The notes: generated by a model not told the origin, from the sequence alone. A DNA stretch of 64,000 nt from Cryobacterium sp. SO2 (GCF_026151165.2 NZ_CP117849.1:1798001-1862000), one strand, 5' to 3'. Positions 7,529 to 16,527 are shown, counted from the stretch's first letter. A program made the numbers and translations.

Positions 7529-9376
7529 TCAGTCCTGAACCGACTCCCGCACCTGAACCGCCGCCGTCATCGGGTTGGCGCCGTAGAGGTTTTGGATGTC
7601 CGCGGCGAAGTCCCGCAGGATCACGTCGCGCTTGATGCTCATCTTCGGGGTGAGGTAGCCGGCATCCTCGGTGAGTTCGACCGGAAGGATCACGAACTTG
7701 CGGATCGATTCCGCCCGCGAGACTGACTCGTTGGCGTGGTCGATGGCGCGCTGCACCTCGGCGAGCACCTTGGGGTGCACTGACGCGTCGATGAGCGACA
7801 GGGCGGCATCCTCGTGGTTGTTGTGCAGCCACACCGGCAGCATCTCTGGGTCCAGCGTGACCAGGGCGGCGATGAACGGCTTCTGGTCGCCCACGACCAC
7901 CACCTGGCCGATGAGCGGATTCGCCCGGATCGGGTCTTCGAGAGCGGCCGGTGCGACGTTCTTGCCGCCGGCGGTCACGATGATCTCCTTCTTGCGCCCG
8001 GTGATCGAGAGGAAGCCGTCGTCGTCGAGGTTACCAATGTCACCGGTCTTGAGCCAGCCGTCGTCGAACGCGGCGGTCGTGGCCTCGGGGTTCTGCCAGT
8101 ACTCGGTGAAGACGTTGACACCCTTCACCTCGATCTCGCCGTCGTCAATGACCCGCACGGACACGCCGGGCAGAGCCGGACCGACAGAACCGATCTTCGA
8201 CTTCGTGGCGAGGTTCACCGTGGCAGGGGCGGTGGTCTCGGTGAGGCCGTAGCCCTCCAGGATCACGATGCCCAGGCTGTGGAAGAAGTGGCCGAGATGG
8301 GCACCGAGCGGGGCCGATCCGGAGACGGCGAACTTCACGTTGCCGCCCATGGCCGTGCGCAGCTTGCTGTAGACCAGCCGGTCGAACAGGGCGAACTTCA
8401 CCCTCAGGCCCAACGGGATCTTGCTGCCGGTTTCGACCAGCTTGGAGTGCTCGACGGCGACGTCAGAGGCGGCGAGGAAGATCTTGCCCCTGCCGGCGGC
8501 TTCCGCCTTCTGCTCGGCGGAGTTGTAGACCTTCTCGAACACCCGGGGGACCGCGAGCAGGAAGGTGGGTTTGAAGCTGCCCAGCGACGGCAACAGCTGG
8601 CGGGTGTCGGGCTGGTGGCCCACCCGCACGCCGCCGTGCACGCAGAGCACGGCGATGAAGCGGGCGAAGACGTGCGCCGTGGTGATGAACAGCAGGGTGG
8701 ATGCGCCGTTCTCATCGGTGAGCACGGGCTTGAGGGCGATGCCGGCGTTGCGGCTGGTCTCCACGAAGTTGCCGTGGCTGAGCACGCAACCCTTGGGCCG
8801 GCCGGTGGAGCCAGACGTGTAGATGAGGGTGGCCATATCGGCGGACACGGCCAGGCGGCGGCGACGCTCGATCTCGGCGTCGGGAACGTCCACGCCCCTG
8901 GCGGCGAGCTTGTCGAGGTCGCCGAGGTCGATCTGCCAGACGGTCTCCACGTCGGGGAGGTCTGGGTGCACCTCGTCGAAACGGGCGAAGTGGTCTGCGG
9001 TCTCCACGATGAGCGACGTTGCTCCGGAGTCGCTGAGAATCCACTGGATCTGGCTCGGCGAGCTGGTCTCGTAGACGGGAACCAGAACGGCGCCGGCGAA
9101 CCAGACGGCGAAGTCGATCAGGGTCCACTCGTAGCGGGTCTTGCAGGTCAGGCCGATCTTGTCCCCGGGCTGAACGCCGGCGGCGACGAAGCCCTTGGCC
9201 AGGGCGACGACCTCGGCGTGGAACTCCCGGGTCGTGACCGGCAGCCATCCATTGGCTCCGTCTGGGCGGGAGAACAGCACCAGGTTCGGGGTCAGGGCGA
9301 GACGGTCGACCAACAGGTCGGTGACATTCGCGTTCGGGTCTGCGGGGACGACGGCGGGCTCATCGAACTGTTTCAC
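7529..9376 (-). CDS. Long-chain fatty acid--CoA ligase (AMP-binding enzyme)
   Basis: A 615-residue member of the acyl-adenylate-forming superfamily. The AMP-binding P-loop is 'YTSGSTGRPKGC', followed by 'GYGLTETTAP', the adenine-binding motif, then 'DGWLKTGDIGNLDDDGFLSI' and 'GRKKEIIVTAGGKNVAP' near the C-terminal hinge. These are the motifs of FadD15/long-chain acyl-CoA synthetases, which activate fatty acids with ATP and CoA for degradation or lipid synthesis. The protein is probably cytosolic or peripherally membrane-bound; no membrane segment is evident. The start is GTG with AAGGAG upstream on the minus strand. The gene is divergent from the glucokinase gene across a 202-bp gap. Exact chain-length preference cannot be read from sequence. 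Confidence 0.92.
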   Translation of the reverse strand: MKQFDEPAVVPADPNANVTDLLVDRLALTPNLVLFSRPDGANGWLPVTTREFHAEVVALAKGFVAAGVQPGDKIGLTCKTRYEWTLIDFAVWFAGAVLVPVYETSSPSQIQWILSDSGATSLIVETADHFARFDEVHPDLPDVETVWQIDLGDLDKLAARGVDVPDAEIERRRRLAVSADMATLIYTSGSTGRPKGCVLSHGNFVETSRNAGIALKPVLTDENGASTLLFITTAHVFARFIAVLCVHGGVRVGHQPDTRQLLPSLGSFKPTFLLAVPRVFEKVYNSAEQKAEAAGRGKIFLAASDVAVEHSKLVETGSKIPLGLRVKFALFDRLVYSKLRTAMGGNVKFAVSGSAPLGAHLGHFFHSLGIVILEGYGLTETTAPATVNLATKSKIGSVGPALPGVSVRVIDDGEIEVKGVNVFTEYWQNPEATTAAFDDGWLKTGDIGNLDDDGFLSITGRKKEIIVTAGGKNVAPAALEDPIRANPLIGQVVVVGDQKPFIAALVTLDPEMLPVWLHNNHEDAALSLIDASVHPKVLAEVQRAIDHANESVSRAESIRKFVILPVELTEDAGYLTPKMSIKRDVILRDFAADIQNLYGANPMTAAVQVRESVQD

Positions 9377-9578
9377 GGTAACTCCTTTGGCACCGGACGG
9401 GTAAGTGCGACCACTCTAGCCGCTCCCGCGACGCGAGCCGTGCGATTCACCCGGTGGCATCCTCGTTTACTACACTCTAGGGGGTGCCTCCGTAGTCGTT
9501 CAGGTCGCTGCGCGCCCCATGCCAGTTTGTGCCGACCTGAAGAACTCACAGTTGCTCTACAAACGAAAGGTGTCAGTC

Positions 9579-10526
9579 GTGCACGCCATTGGGATTGACA
9601 TCGGCGGGACCAAGATCGCCGGCGCCCTCGTCGACGAATTCGGAACCATTCTCAAGTCGGACCGCCGGCCCACAGAGGCCGCGGACCCGCGAGAGATCGA
9701 GGACGCCGTCGTCGAAATGATCGAGGGACTCTCCGCCGGCGAGGAGGTCATCGCCGCCGGGGTCGCCGCCGCCGGGTTCATCGATGCCGCGCAGTCCACC
9801 GTGTACTACGCGCCGAACATCAACTGGCGCAACGAACCCCTTCGCGAGAAGCTCGAGTCGCGCCTGTCGGTGCCCATCATCATCGAGAACGACGCCAATG
9901 CTGCCGGCTGGGCCGAGTTCTGCTTCGGCGCCGGCCGGCTCTACAGCGACATGGTCACCCTCACCATCGGCACCGGCGTCGGCGGGGCCATCGTCTCCAG
10001 GGACAAGCTGTTCCGCGGCGGGTTCGGCGTGGGCGCCGAGCTCGGCCACATGCGCGTGGTTCCGGACGGCCTGCCCTGCGGCTGCGGCGCGCACGGCTGC
10101 ATCGAACAGTACGGCTCTGGGCGTGCCCTGCTGCGCATCGCGAACGAGTTCGCGGATGCCGGCGGCATCGGCCTCGGCCTGGCCACGGCCCGCTCCAAGC
10201 GCGGCAAGCTCACCGGCAAGGATGTCGGCCGGTTCATCCAGGACGGCGACCCCGGTGCCCTCGCGGCGCTGCGCCAGCTCGGCGCCTCCCTCGGCCAGGC
10301 CTGCGCCAGCCTCGCCGCGGTGCTCGACCCGCAGGTATTCGTCTTCGGCGGCGGTGTCGCCTCCGCGGGAGAGCTGCTGCTGGAACCGATCCGCTCGGCG
10401 TACCTCGACAACCTGCCGGCGCGCGGCTACCACCCCGAGGCCGTCTTCGCCATCGCCGAGCTGGTCAACGACGCCGGGGTGGTCGGCGCCGCCGACCTCG
10501 CCCGCCGGCACGTCACCGGTGAGTAG
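9579..10526 (+). CDS. glk: ROK family glucokinase
   Basis: A 315-residue sugar kinase of the ROK family. The phosphate-binding motif 'GIDIGGTKIAGALVD' is at the N-terminus. The catalytic region 'IIENDANAAGWAEFCFGAG' contains the conserved Asp, then 'VTLTIGTGVGGAIV' follows, and the zinc-binding ROK signature 'CGCGAHGCIEQYGSG' has all cysteines. There is no N-terminal winged helix, so it is an enzyme and not a ROK repressor. The most likely reaction is ATP-dependent glucose phosphorylation at the entry to glycolysis. The start GTG at 9579 is preferred because it begins directly before the ATP-binding strand and has GAAAGG a few bases upstream; an ATG at 9519 would add 20 unlikely residues. An acyltransferase gene follows 46 bp later. 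Confidence 0.92.
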   Translation: MHAIGIDIGGTKIAGALVDEFGTILKSDRRPTEAADPREIEDAVVEMIEGLSAGEEVIAAGVAAAGFIDAAQSTVYYAPNINWRNEPLREKLESRLSVPIIIENDANAAGWAEFCFGAGRLYSDMVTLTIGTGVGGAIVSRDKLFRGGFGVGAELGHMRVVPDGLPCGCGAHGCIEQYGSGRALLRIANEFADAGGIGLGLATARSKRGKLTGKDVGRFIQDGDPGALAALRQLGASLGQACASLAAVLDPQVFVFGGGVASAGELLLEPIRSAYLDNLPARGYHPEAVFAIAELVNDAGVVGAADLARRHVTGE

Positions 10527-10572
10527 GCTGGCTGTAGCCGTTCCCTCGGCCGCCGCAAAGGTGAGGACACCG

Positions 10573-11262
10573 ATGTTCTACTGGTTCATGAAGAATATTG
10601 TGGCCGGCCCGATCCTGCTCGGCCTGTTCAGGCCCTGGGTGATCGGACTGGACAACATCCCCAAGACGGGCGGCGTCATTCTGGCGAGCAACCACCTGTC
10701 GTTCATCGATTCGGTGTTCCTGCCCCTCGTCGTGCCCCGCCGGGTGGTGTTCCTCGCCAAGAGCGAGTACTTCACCGGTACGGGCCTCAAAGGGTGGGCG
10801 ACCCGGCAGTTCTTCAAGGCCACCGGACAGCTGCCCATCGACCGCTCCGGCGGCAAGGCGTCAGAGGACTCACTCAACACCGGTCTGGCCGTGCTGAACT
10901 CCGGGGGAGCACTCGGCATCTATCCAGAGGGCACCCGCAGCCCGGATGCGCGCATGTACCGAGGCCGCACCGGTGTGGCCCGAATGCTGCTGGAGGCCGG
11001 GGTGCCCGTTGTTCCCGTCGCCATGATCGACACCGAGAAGGCCATGCCGACAGGCACGCGCATCCCCAAGGTGCGCCGCATCGGCATCGTGATCGGCGAA
11101 CCGTTGGACTTCAGCCGGTTCGAGGGAATGGAGGGCGACAGGTTCGTGTTGCGCTCCGTGACGGACGAGTTGATGTACGAGTTGCGTCGTCTCAGCACCC
11201 AGGAATACGTCGACGTCTATGCCACCAGCGTCAAGGAGAAGCGCGCCAGCCTTTCACGCTAG
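10573..11262 (+). CDS. 1-acyl-sn-glycerol-3-phosphate acyltransferase (PlsC family)
   Basis: A 229-residue PlsC-fold acyltransferase. It shows 'ASNHLSFIDSVFLP', the HX4D catalytic motif with His and Asp, then 'GIYPEGTRSPD' (EGTR substrate-binding motif) and 'VPVVPVAMI'. A hydrophobic N-terminal stretch ('FYWFMKNIVAGPILLGLFRP') likely anchors it in the membrane. The probable reaction is transfer of an acyl chain to lysophosphatidic acid to form phosphatidic acid. The ATG at 10573 has GTGAGG about 6 bases upstream; an in-frame GTG at 10561 is the alternative. It follows glk by 46 bp and may be cotranscribed. A second PlsC-type protein is encoded at 44933. Confidence 0.9.
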   Translation: MFYWFMKNIVAGPILLGLFRPWVIGLDNIPKTGGVILASNHLSFIDSVFLPLVVPRRVVFLAKSEYFTGTGLKGWATRQFFKATGQLPIDRSGGKASEDSLNTGLAVLNSGGALGIYPEGTRSPDARMYRGRTGVARMLLEAGVPVVPVAMIDTEKAMPTGTRIPKVRRIGIVIGEPLDFSRFEGMEGDRFVLRSVTDELMYELRRLSTQEYVDVYATSVKEKRASLSR

Positions 11263-11367
11263 GCTCGAATATCCCTGTCTGGGCGTGGCAGACCTCGCCC
11301 GCCCTGACCCAGATCACCCCCAGGCACGCGCTAGCGCGTACCGCCAGAAGAGAAGCAGGCTCCGCCC

Positions 11368-12738
11368 GTGGTAGACCCCACCGAACCGGTTGTAATGGCA
11401 GACAAATCTGTGATCGCCGGACTGGACTCTTGGCGCACCCTTCCTATCAAGCAGCAGCCGGCCTGGCCGGATGCTGACGCCGTCGCGTCCGCGTCCGCCG
11501 AGCTGGCCACCCAGCCGCCGCTGGTCTTCGCCGGCGAGGTCGACATCCTGCGCGACCGTCTGGCCCAGGCCGCCCGCGGCGAGGCCTTCCTGCTCCAGGG
11601 CGGCGACTGCGCCGAGACCTTCAGCGGCGCCACCGCCGAGCAGATCCGCAACCGCGTGAAGACCGTGCTGCAGATGGCCGTGGTACTCACCTACGGCGCA
11701 TCCATGCCCGTGGTGAAGATGGGCCGCATGGCCGGGCAGTTCGCCAAGCCGCGCTCGAGCGACTTCGAGACCCGCGGCGGCGTGACCCTGCCGGCCTACC
11801 GTGGCGACATCGTGAACGGTTACGACTTCACCCCGGAGTCCCGCGAGGCCGACCCCGACCGGCTGGTCAAGGCGTACCACACGAGCGCGTCCACCCTCAA
11901 TCTCATCCGTGCCTTCACCCAGGGCGGCTTCGCCGACCTGCGCCAGGTGCACAGCTGGAACCAGGGCTTCGCCAAGAACCCGGCCAACCAGCGCTACGAG
12001 GGCCTGGCCAAGGACATCGACCGCGCCATCAAGTTCATGATCGCCTGCGGCGCCGACTTCGAGGCCATGCGCCGCACGGAGTTCTACACCAGCCACGAGG
12101 GTCTGCTGATGGACTACGAGCGCCCCATGACGCGCATCGACTCCCGCACCGGCACTCCCTACAACACCTCGGCGCACTTCGTCTGGATCGGCGAACGCAC
12201 CAGGGAGATCGACGGCGCCCACGTGGACTTCCTGTCGCGGGTGCGTAACCCGATCGGCGTGAAGCTCGGCCCGAGCACCTCGATCGACGACATGCTGCGC
12301 CTGATCGACAAGCTCGACCCGAACCGCGAGCCTGGCCGCCTCACCTTCATCACCCGGATGGGCGCCGGCAAGATCCGCGATGCCCTCCCGCCGCTGCTGG
12401 AGGCCATCAAGGCCAGCGACGCGACGCCGCTCTGGGTTACCGACCCGATGCACGGCAACGGTGTCACCACGCCCACCGGCTACAAGACCCGTCGTTTCGA
12501 CGACGTCGTCGATGAGGTCAAGGGCTTTTTCGAGGCGCACCGCTCGGTGGGCACGCACCCCGGCGGTATCCACGTCGAACTCACGGGCGACGACGTCACC
12601 GAGTGCCTCGGCGGCTCGGAGCACATTGACGAGGCCGCACTGGCCACCCGCTACGAGTCGCTCTGCGACCCGCGGCTCAACCACATGCAGTCCCTGGAGC
12701 TCGCGTTCCTGGTGGCCGAGGAGCTGGCCGCCCGCTAA
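11368..12738 (+). CDS. aroG: Class II 3-deoxy-7-phosphoheptulonate (DAHP) synthase
   Basis: A 456-residue plant/actinobacterial type (class II) DAHP synthase, catalysing condensation of phosphoenolpyruvate and erythrose 4-phosphate, the first step of the shikimate pathway. Recognisable segments are 'FLLQGGDCAETFSG' with the metal-binding Cys, 'RMAGQFAKPRSSDFE', 'FVWIGERTR', 'WVTDPMHGNG' and the C-terminal 'GIHVELTGDDVTECLGG'. Length matches Rv2178c-type enzymes. As in mycobacteria, aroG sits opposite a Ser/Thr kinase gene of the PknL group, here separated by a 359-bp repeat-rich gap. The GTG start at 11368 has AGAAGAGAAG upstream. Feedback regulation is likely from family knowledge but cannot be read here. 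Confidence 0.95.
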   Translation: MVDPTEPVVMADKSVIAGLDSWRTLPIKQQPAWPDADAVASASAELATQPPLVFAGEVDILRDRLAQAARGEAFLLQGGDCAETFSGATAEQIRNRVKTVLQMAVVLTYGASMPVVKMGRMAGQFAKPRSSDFETRGGVTLPAYRGDIVNGYDFTPESREADPDRLVKAYHTSASTLNLIRAFTQGGFADLRQVHSWNQGFAKNPANQRYEGLAKDIDRAIKFMIACGADFEAMRRTEFYTSHEGLLMDYERPMTRIDSRTGTPYNTSAHFVWIGERTREIDGAHVDFLSRVRNPIGVKLGPSTSIDDMLRLIDKLDPNREPGRLTFITRMGAGKIRDALPPLLEAIKASDATPLWVTDPMHGNGVTTPTGYKTRRFDDVVDEVKGFFEAHRSVGTHPGGIHVELTGDDVTECLGGSEHIDEAALATRYESLCDPRLNHMQSLELAFLVAEELAAR

Positions 12739-12752
12739 CCCCGCCCCCCTCT

Positions 12753-12813
12753 CGCGAGCCGTGAGTTGAGCCCCGAAAAGTCGAACTTTACGGGGCTTTT
12801 CTCACGGCTCGCG
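12753..12813 (+). repeat. 61-bp palindromic repeat, copy 2 (nested terminator hairpin)
   Basis: Perfect 13-bp outer arms CGCGAGCCGTGAG (12753-12765) and CTCACGGCTCGCG (12801-12813). The inner stem AGCCCCG/CGGGGCT is followed on the plus strand by TTTTCTC. It lies 14 bp after the aroG stop codon and is oriented as a terminator for aroG. Confidence 0.88.
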
Positions 12814-12841
12814 GGATGGTGTGGGGGGCGCCCACCCCGCC

Positions 12842-12860
12842 GGTCGAGCTTGTCGAGACC
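12842..12860 (+). repeat. 19-bp TCGA palindrome GGTCGAGCTTGTCGAGACC
   Basis: Imperfect palindrome with TCGA boxes around GCTTG and GGTC/GACC ends. It is identical to the copies at 12896 and 42559. I recall closely similar 'GGTCTCGACAAGCTCGACC' elements scattered between genes of many Micrococcales genomes; their function is not known to me. Confidence 0.8.
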
Positions 12861-12895
12861 CCGTGTTGGTGCCTCAGGCTCGCGCCCACCTCGTC

Positions 12896-12914
12896 GGTCG
12901 AGCTTGTCGAGACC
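12896..12914 (+). repeat. 19-bp TCGA palindrome, second copy
   Basis: Identical 19 bases to the copy at 12842, 54 bp further along and in the same orientation. Confidence 0.8.
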
Positions 12915-12973
12915 TGGCGCGGATGCCTCGGGGACGCTTCCACGTGCGCTCGCGATCACGGGCCGGCTCGCGG

Positions 12974-12992
12974 GGTCTCGACAGGCTCGAGC
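12974..12992 (-). repeat. 19-bp TCGA palindrome, inverted diverged copy
   Basis: GGTCTCGACAGGCTCGAGC matches the reverse complement of the 12842 copy except for an A-to-G change in the centre and altered last bases. It is the only inverted member of the local cluster. Confidence 0.65.
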
Positions 12993-13031
12993 AGCGACAG
13001 GGTCCAGCCCCGCAGACACCGTCCCCACGTT

Positions 13032-13092
13032 CGCGAGCCGTGAGTTGAGCCCCGAAAAGTCGAACTTTTCGGGGCTTTTCTCAAGGCTCGCG
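13032..13092 (+). repeat. 61-bp palindromic repeat, copy 3 (nested terminator hairpin)
   Basis: The same 61-bp architecture as the 12753 copy, with two base differences: one in the loop-side T run and one breaking a single outer-stem pair (CTCAAGGCTCGCG). It ends 5 bp before the pknL stop codon and so could terminate the minus-strand kinase transcript as well. Its T-rich arm is on the plus strand. Confidence 0.87.
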
Positions 13093-13097
13093 GGTGG

Positions 13098-15056
13098 TTA
13101 GGCGGAGAAGTTGACCTTGACGGTCGAGCCCCGCGGGGCGAGAGTGCCCGCGTCAGGGGTGACCTTGGTCACGGTGAACAGTCCGGGCAGCAGGTCGGCG
13201 GTGATGTTGTAGTCGAGCTTGAAACCGGCGTCTTCGAGCACACCCTTGGCCTCTGACCACGCTTTGCCGACCACATCCGGAATCTCGACGGGCTCCGGCC
13301 CGCGCGACACCGTGAGCACGAGGGTGGAGCCCGCACGGATCGATCCTCCGGCGGCGGGAGCGACCGAGATCACGTTGCCCTCCGGAACGGAATCGCTGTA
13401 GGTCTCCTCGCCCGTCGTGACGACGAGGTTCTTGTCCTCCAGGATGCCGGTGGCGTCGTCGACCGACTTGCCGCTGACGTCGGGGATACCGCCGAGAGAC
13501 ACCACGAGGTTGACCGTGAGCCCCTCGAAGTAGTCGCCGCCCTTGGACAGATCGCCGCCGTCGCTTTCACGGCTCGCGGAGATGACCAGGCCGGCCTTGA
13601 CGTTGTTGTCGAAGACCTCGTCGATGCTGCCGGGAACAGCCAGCGCCTTCGTGATCTCGTCGGATGCCGCGTCCGGAGTGAGTCCGGTGAGCGCGGGGAT
13701 GGTGATCGGCTGGGGCCCCTGGGACACGTTGAGCGTCACCGTGCTGCCCTTGGCCACCCTGGCGCCGTCGCCGGGGTCTGTGCTCACGATGAGTCCAGCG
13801 GGGATCTCGGTGCTGTACGCCGTACCCGGCGCCGCGACAAGGCCGAGGGCCTCCAGCTGCGCCGTCGCATCCTCCGGCGTCGCCGAGACCAGCGCGGGAA
13901 CCGGGATCTCCGAACCTGGCCCTGCGCCGAAGTACCAGCCGGCGGTGCCGGCCAGGGCGGCGAGAAGAATGATGAGCGTGAAGAGCCAGTACCCGCGGCG
14001 GCGACGCTTTCGCGCCGTGCCCGCCAGCTGGGCGGTGGCGTCCGGTTCGTCCTCCTCCGGCGACGGCGCGAGCGCCGTCGTCGTGCCGGCAGCGGAAGCG
14101 ATGGCAGTGGCGGCGAGGGGAGCCCGGCCCAGAATCTGGGTCTCGGCGTCGGCCGAGGCGCTCACGGTGCGGGGGAGCACCATGGTGGACTGCATGGCCG
14201 TGTCGTCCCTGGGGCGCACCTGCTTCTCGACCTCGAGCAACTGGTCGAGCATCACCCGCGCGTCGCGGGGACGCTCCTCCGGGTCGCGCGCTGTGGCCCA
14301 GGTGACGAGCTCGTCGAGTTCGATGGGAACGCCGGGCGCGACCAGGCTCGGCATCGGCACGGTGTCGTTGGCGTGCTGGTAGGCCACCTGCATGGGCGCC
14401 TCACCCACGTAGGGCTGTTCGCCGGTGAGCATCTCGTAGGTCATGATGCCGAGCGCGTAGATGTCGCTGCGCGCATCCGCGATGCCGCGCGTGACGAGCT
14501 CCGGCGAGAGATAGGCCACGGTGCCCAGCAGGGCCTGCCCGGTGGCGGTGTTGTTGTTCACGGCGCGGGCCAGCCCGAAGTCGCCGATCTTGATACGGCC
14601 GTCGTCGGCGAGGAGCACGTTCTCCGGCTTGACGTCCCTGTGCACGATGCCGGCCTTGTGCGCGGCGGCGAGGCCGGAGAGCACGGCCTCGAGGATGTCC
14701 ATGGTCTGCTCCGGCGTGAGCCGGCCGTAGTCCTTGAGCAGGTCGCGCAGCGTGATGCCGGGCAGGTGCTCCATCACCAGGTAAGCGATGTCGGCATCCT
14801 GGCCCTGGTCGAAGACGTTGACGACGTTCGGGTGGGCGAGGCGGGCCGCCGAGCGTGCCTCCTGGATGAAGCGGCTGCGGAACGCGTTGTCGTCTGCCAG
14901 GTGGCCGTGCATGATCTTGATGGCCACCCGGCGCTCGAGGCGCAGGTCGGTGGCCAGGTACACGGTGGCCATGCCGCCGCGGGCGATCCGGGAGCGCACC
15001 TGATAGCGGCCGTCGATGAGACGGCCGATCATGGGGTCAGTGGGGCTATCGGTCAC
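13098..15056 (-). CDS. pknL: Transmembrane Ser/Thr protein kinase with four PASTA domains (PknL type)
   Basis: A 652-residue receptor-like kinase. The N-terminal Hanks kinase has the glycine loop 'RIARGGMATVY', Lys47 in 'VAIKIM', catalytic 'HRDVKPEN' (Asp141), DFG at 159-161 and an activation loop with Thr170/172/179. A basic juxtamembrane stretch precedes one membrane segment at about 356-376. The outside part holds four PASTA repeats (about 384-652), each with an 'IPxLxGxxxxxA' start and a 'GSTVxLxVS' end. PASTA domains bind peptidoglycan fragments, so the kinase probably senses wall material. Position next to aroG, an Rv2175c-like gene and idsA matches PknL of mycobacteria, although mycobacterial PknL lacks PASTA domains. 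The start is GTG. A LysM protein gene lies 106 bp upstream on the same strand. Confidence 0.93.
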   Translation of the reverse strand: MTDSPTDPMIGRLIDGRYQVRSRIARGGMATVYLATDLRLERRVAIKIMHGHLADDNAFRSRFIQEARSAARLAHPNVVNVFDQGQDADIAYLVMEHLPGITLRDLLKDYGRLTPEQTMDILEAVLSGLAAAHKAGIVHRDVKPENVLLADDGRIKIGDFGLARAVNNNTATGQALLGTVAYLSPELVTRGIADARSDIYALGIMTYEMLTGEQPYVGEAPMQVAYQHANDTVPMPSLVAPGVPIELDELVTWATARDPEERPRDARVMLDQLLEVEKQVRPRDDTAMQSTMVLPRTVSASADAETQILGRAPLAATAIASAAGTTTALAPSPEEDEPDATAQLAGTARKRRRRGYWLFTLIILLAALAGTAGWYFGAGPGSEIPVPALVSATPEDATAQLEALGLVAAPGTAYSTEIPAGLIVSTDPGDGARVAKGSTVTLNVSQGPQPITIPALTGLTPDAASDEITKALAVPGSIDEVFDNNVKAGLVISASRESDGGDLSKGGDYFEGLTVNLVVSLGGIPDVSGKSVDDATGILEDKNLVVTTGEETYSDSVPEGNVISVAPAAGGSIRAGSTLVLTVSRGPEPVEIPDVVGKAWSEAKGVLEDAGFKLDYNITADLLPGLFTVTKVTPDAGTLAPRGSTVKVNFSA

Positions 15057-15162
15057 CCGTCGAGTCTACGGAAAAGTCGGCCGTTCCTCTGGAGGGGGAG
15101 CAGCGCGGCGGGACACGATTCGGTCACCGTCGCTCACAAGACGGGATTAACCCGGCGCCGGA

Positions 15163-16527
15163 TCAGCCCAGTTCGGCGAGCCAGGCCCGCGCGGAGGTCT
15201 CCCACTTGGCGTAGAGGTCGGGGTGCCCGGAGATCTGCACGGCCTGGGCCGCCTGGGTCACCGTCATGGCTTCCCAGCCCGGGATGTCCAGAAGTCCGCG
15301 GGTGACACCGCGGTTGGGGTTGACCGGTCCGCCGAAGAATGCGCGGCTGGCGCGGTCGGCGTCCATGACCTGGTCCTGCGTGCCCCAGCCGGAACTCGGG
15401 CGCTGCTGGAAGAGGCCGAGGGAGTCCCGGTCGCCGTAGTCGATGTTGCGGAGGCCCGATTCCTGGGCGGCGGCGGCCAGTGCCACCACGAGGGCGGCAT
15501 CGCTGGCCCCGGCCTCGCGGCCCACCGAGATGATGAGCCGCGCGTTCCCGGCCATCTCGGCGGTGAGCGGGGTCACGGCGTCGGCCGTGGCGACGGGCGT
15601 CGGAGTCACGAGCACGGCGGGGCTGATCTGGAGCACGGGGGCCGCTCCGGGGATGCTCAGAACCTGGCCCGGCTGGATGATGCTCGACCAGCCCAGGCCG
15701 TTGGCCTCGAGGACCGACTGCACGGTGACGCCGGCACCGCTCGCGATCTTGTCGACGGTGTCCCCGGAGACGACCGTGTAGCTGCCGCCCGCGACCGCGG
15801 CGCCGGAGACGGCGGACACGGTGACGGCGGCGACGCTGGATGCCTGGACCGTGTCGACGGCGCCCGTGACGGACCCCGCAGCAGGCAGGACGATGGTCTG
15901 GCCGGGGAAGATGATGCTGTCGCGGCCGAGCCCGTTGGCGCTGAACAGCGACTCTGTGGGCACACCGTGTGCGGCGGCGATGCCGCTGAGGGTGTCGCCG
16001 GACTGGATCGTGTAGCGGGTGATCTCGGTGGAAACTGACGCGGGCGCCGCGGCGACGGCGACCTCGGTCGTCGAGAGGGTGAGTACTTGGCCGGGGAAGA
16101 TGACGGCGGACCAGCCGAGGCCGTTCAGGGCCAGCACGGATGCCGTGGACAGGCCGAACCGGCCGGCGATGGCGCTGACGGTGTCGCCGTCGGCGACCGT
16201 GTACTGGTTGGGGGCGGCGACGGCCGAGACCGGCTGCACGGCCTGAACCGGCTTGACGGCGGTCTGGGGGAGCGTGGTACGGGCCTTGAGCGGCTTCTTC
16301 AGCGCCGTCGCCGCCTGGGCGGGGGAGGCGAGGTTCAACACGATGGCGATGGTGCTCACCACAACAAGAGGGATGCTCGCGACGGCACCGAGCGAGCGGC
16401 GCACCTTCGTCGGAGTCGGGCGGTGCCGGGCCGCGTCGGCCTGGGCAGGCGCAGGCGAGCCTGTCGTCTCGACGGGGGAGCCGGACTGGACCGTCCCCGT
16501 TTCGATTTTGCTGGCTCTAACCGACAT
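15163..16527 (-). CDS. Secreted or membrane-anchored protein with three LysM domains and a C-terminal lysozyme-like region
   Basis: A 454-residue cell-wall protein. A basic N-terminal region is followed by a hydrophobic segment near residues 48-73 ending 'ASPAQAA', which reads as a signal peptide with an AQA cleavage site. Three LysM repeats follow, starting 'YTVADGDTVSAIA', 'YTIQSGDTLSGIA' and 'YTVVSGDTVDKIA', each ending in a 'PGQ' motif, so it should bind glycan strands. The C-terminal ~130 residues ('ALAAAAQESGLRNIDYGDRD', 'SLGLFQQRPSSGWG') resemble transglycosylase/lysozyme-like folds, with Glu in AQESGL a possible catalytic acid; enzymatic activity is inferred. It lies upstream of the PASTA kinase on the same strand, which suggests a shared role in wall sensing or remodelling. 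Confidence 0.85.
   Translation of the reverse strand: MSVRASKIETGTVQSGSPVETTGSPAPAQADAARHRPTPTKVRRSLGAVASIPLVVVSTIAIVLNLASPAQAATALKKPLKARTTLPQTAVKPVQAVQPVSAVAAPNQYTVADGDTVSAIAGRFGLSTASVLALNGLGWSAVIFPGQVLTLSTTEVAVAAAPASVSTEITRYTIQSGDTLSGIAAAHGVPTESLFSANGLGRDSIIFPGQTIVLPAAGSVTGAVDTVQASSVAAVTVSAVSGAAVAGGSYTVVSGDTVDKIASGAGVTVQSVLEANGLGWSSIIQPGQVLSIPGAAPVLQISPAVLVTPTPVATADAVTPLTAEMAGNARLIISVGREAGASDAALVVALAAAAQESGLRNIDYGDRDSLGLFQQRPSSGWGTQDQVMDADRASRAFFGGPVNPNRGVTRGLLDIPGWEAMTVTQAAQAVQISGHPDLYAKWETSARAWLAELG

Larger units (their letters stand above)
12739..13097. other. 359-bp noncoding block made largely of palindromic repeats
   Basis: The gap between the convergent aroG and pknL genes holds no convincing gene. 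It contains two nearly identical 61-bp hairpins in the same orientation (12753 and 13032, differing at only two positions) and, between them, three copies of a 19-bp TCGA-rich palindrome, two in one orientation and one inverted. The remaining sequence is high-GC and shows no further structure that I can support. Confidence 0.85.

Noticed and set aside
9377..9578. Promoter-like TACACT (9471-9476) in the gap before glk
   Set aside because: No acceptable -35 element at the right distance; not strong enough to annotate.
13032..13092. Possible inverted terminal repeat of an insertion sequence
   Set aside because: No transposase gene or target-site duplication is seen; copies are self-contained palindromes and two are in direct orientation.
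12761..13101. Open plus-strand frame through the aroG-pknL gap
   Set aside because: It translates the repeats themselves, including the hairpins, and has no conserved motif or ribosome site.
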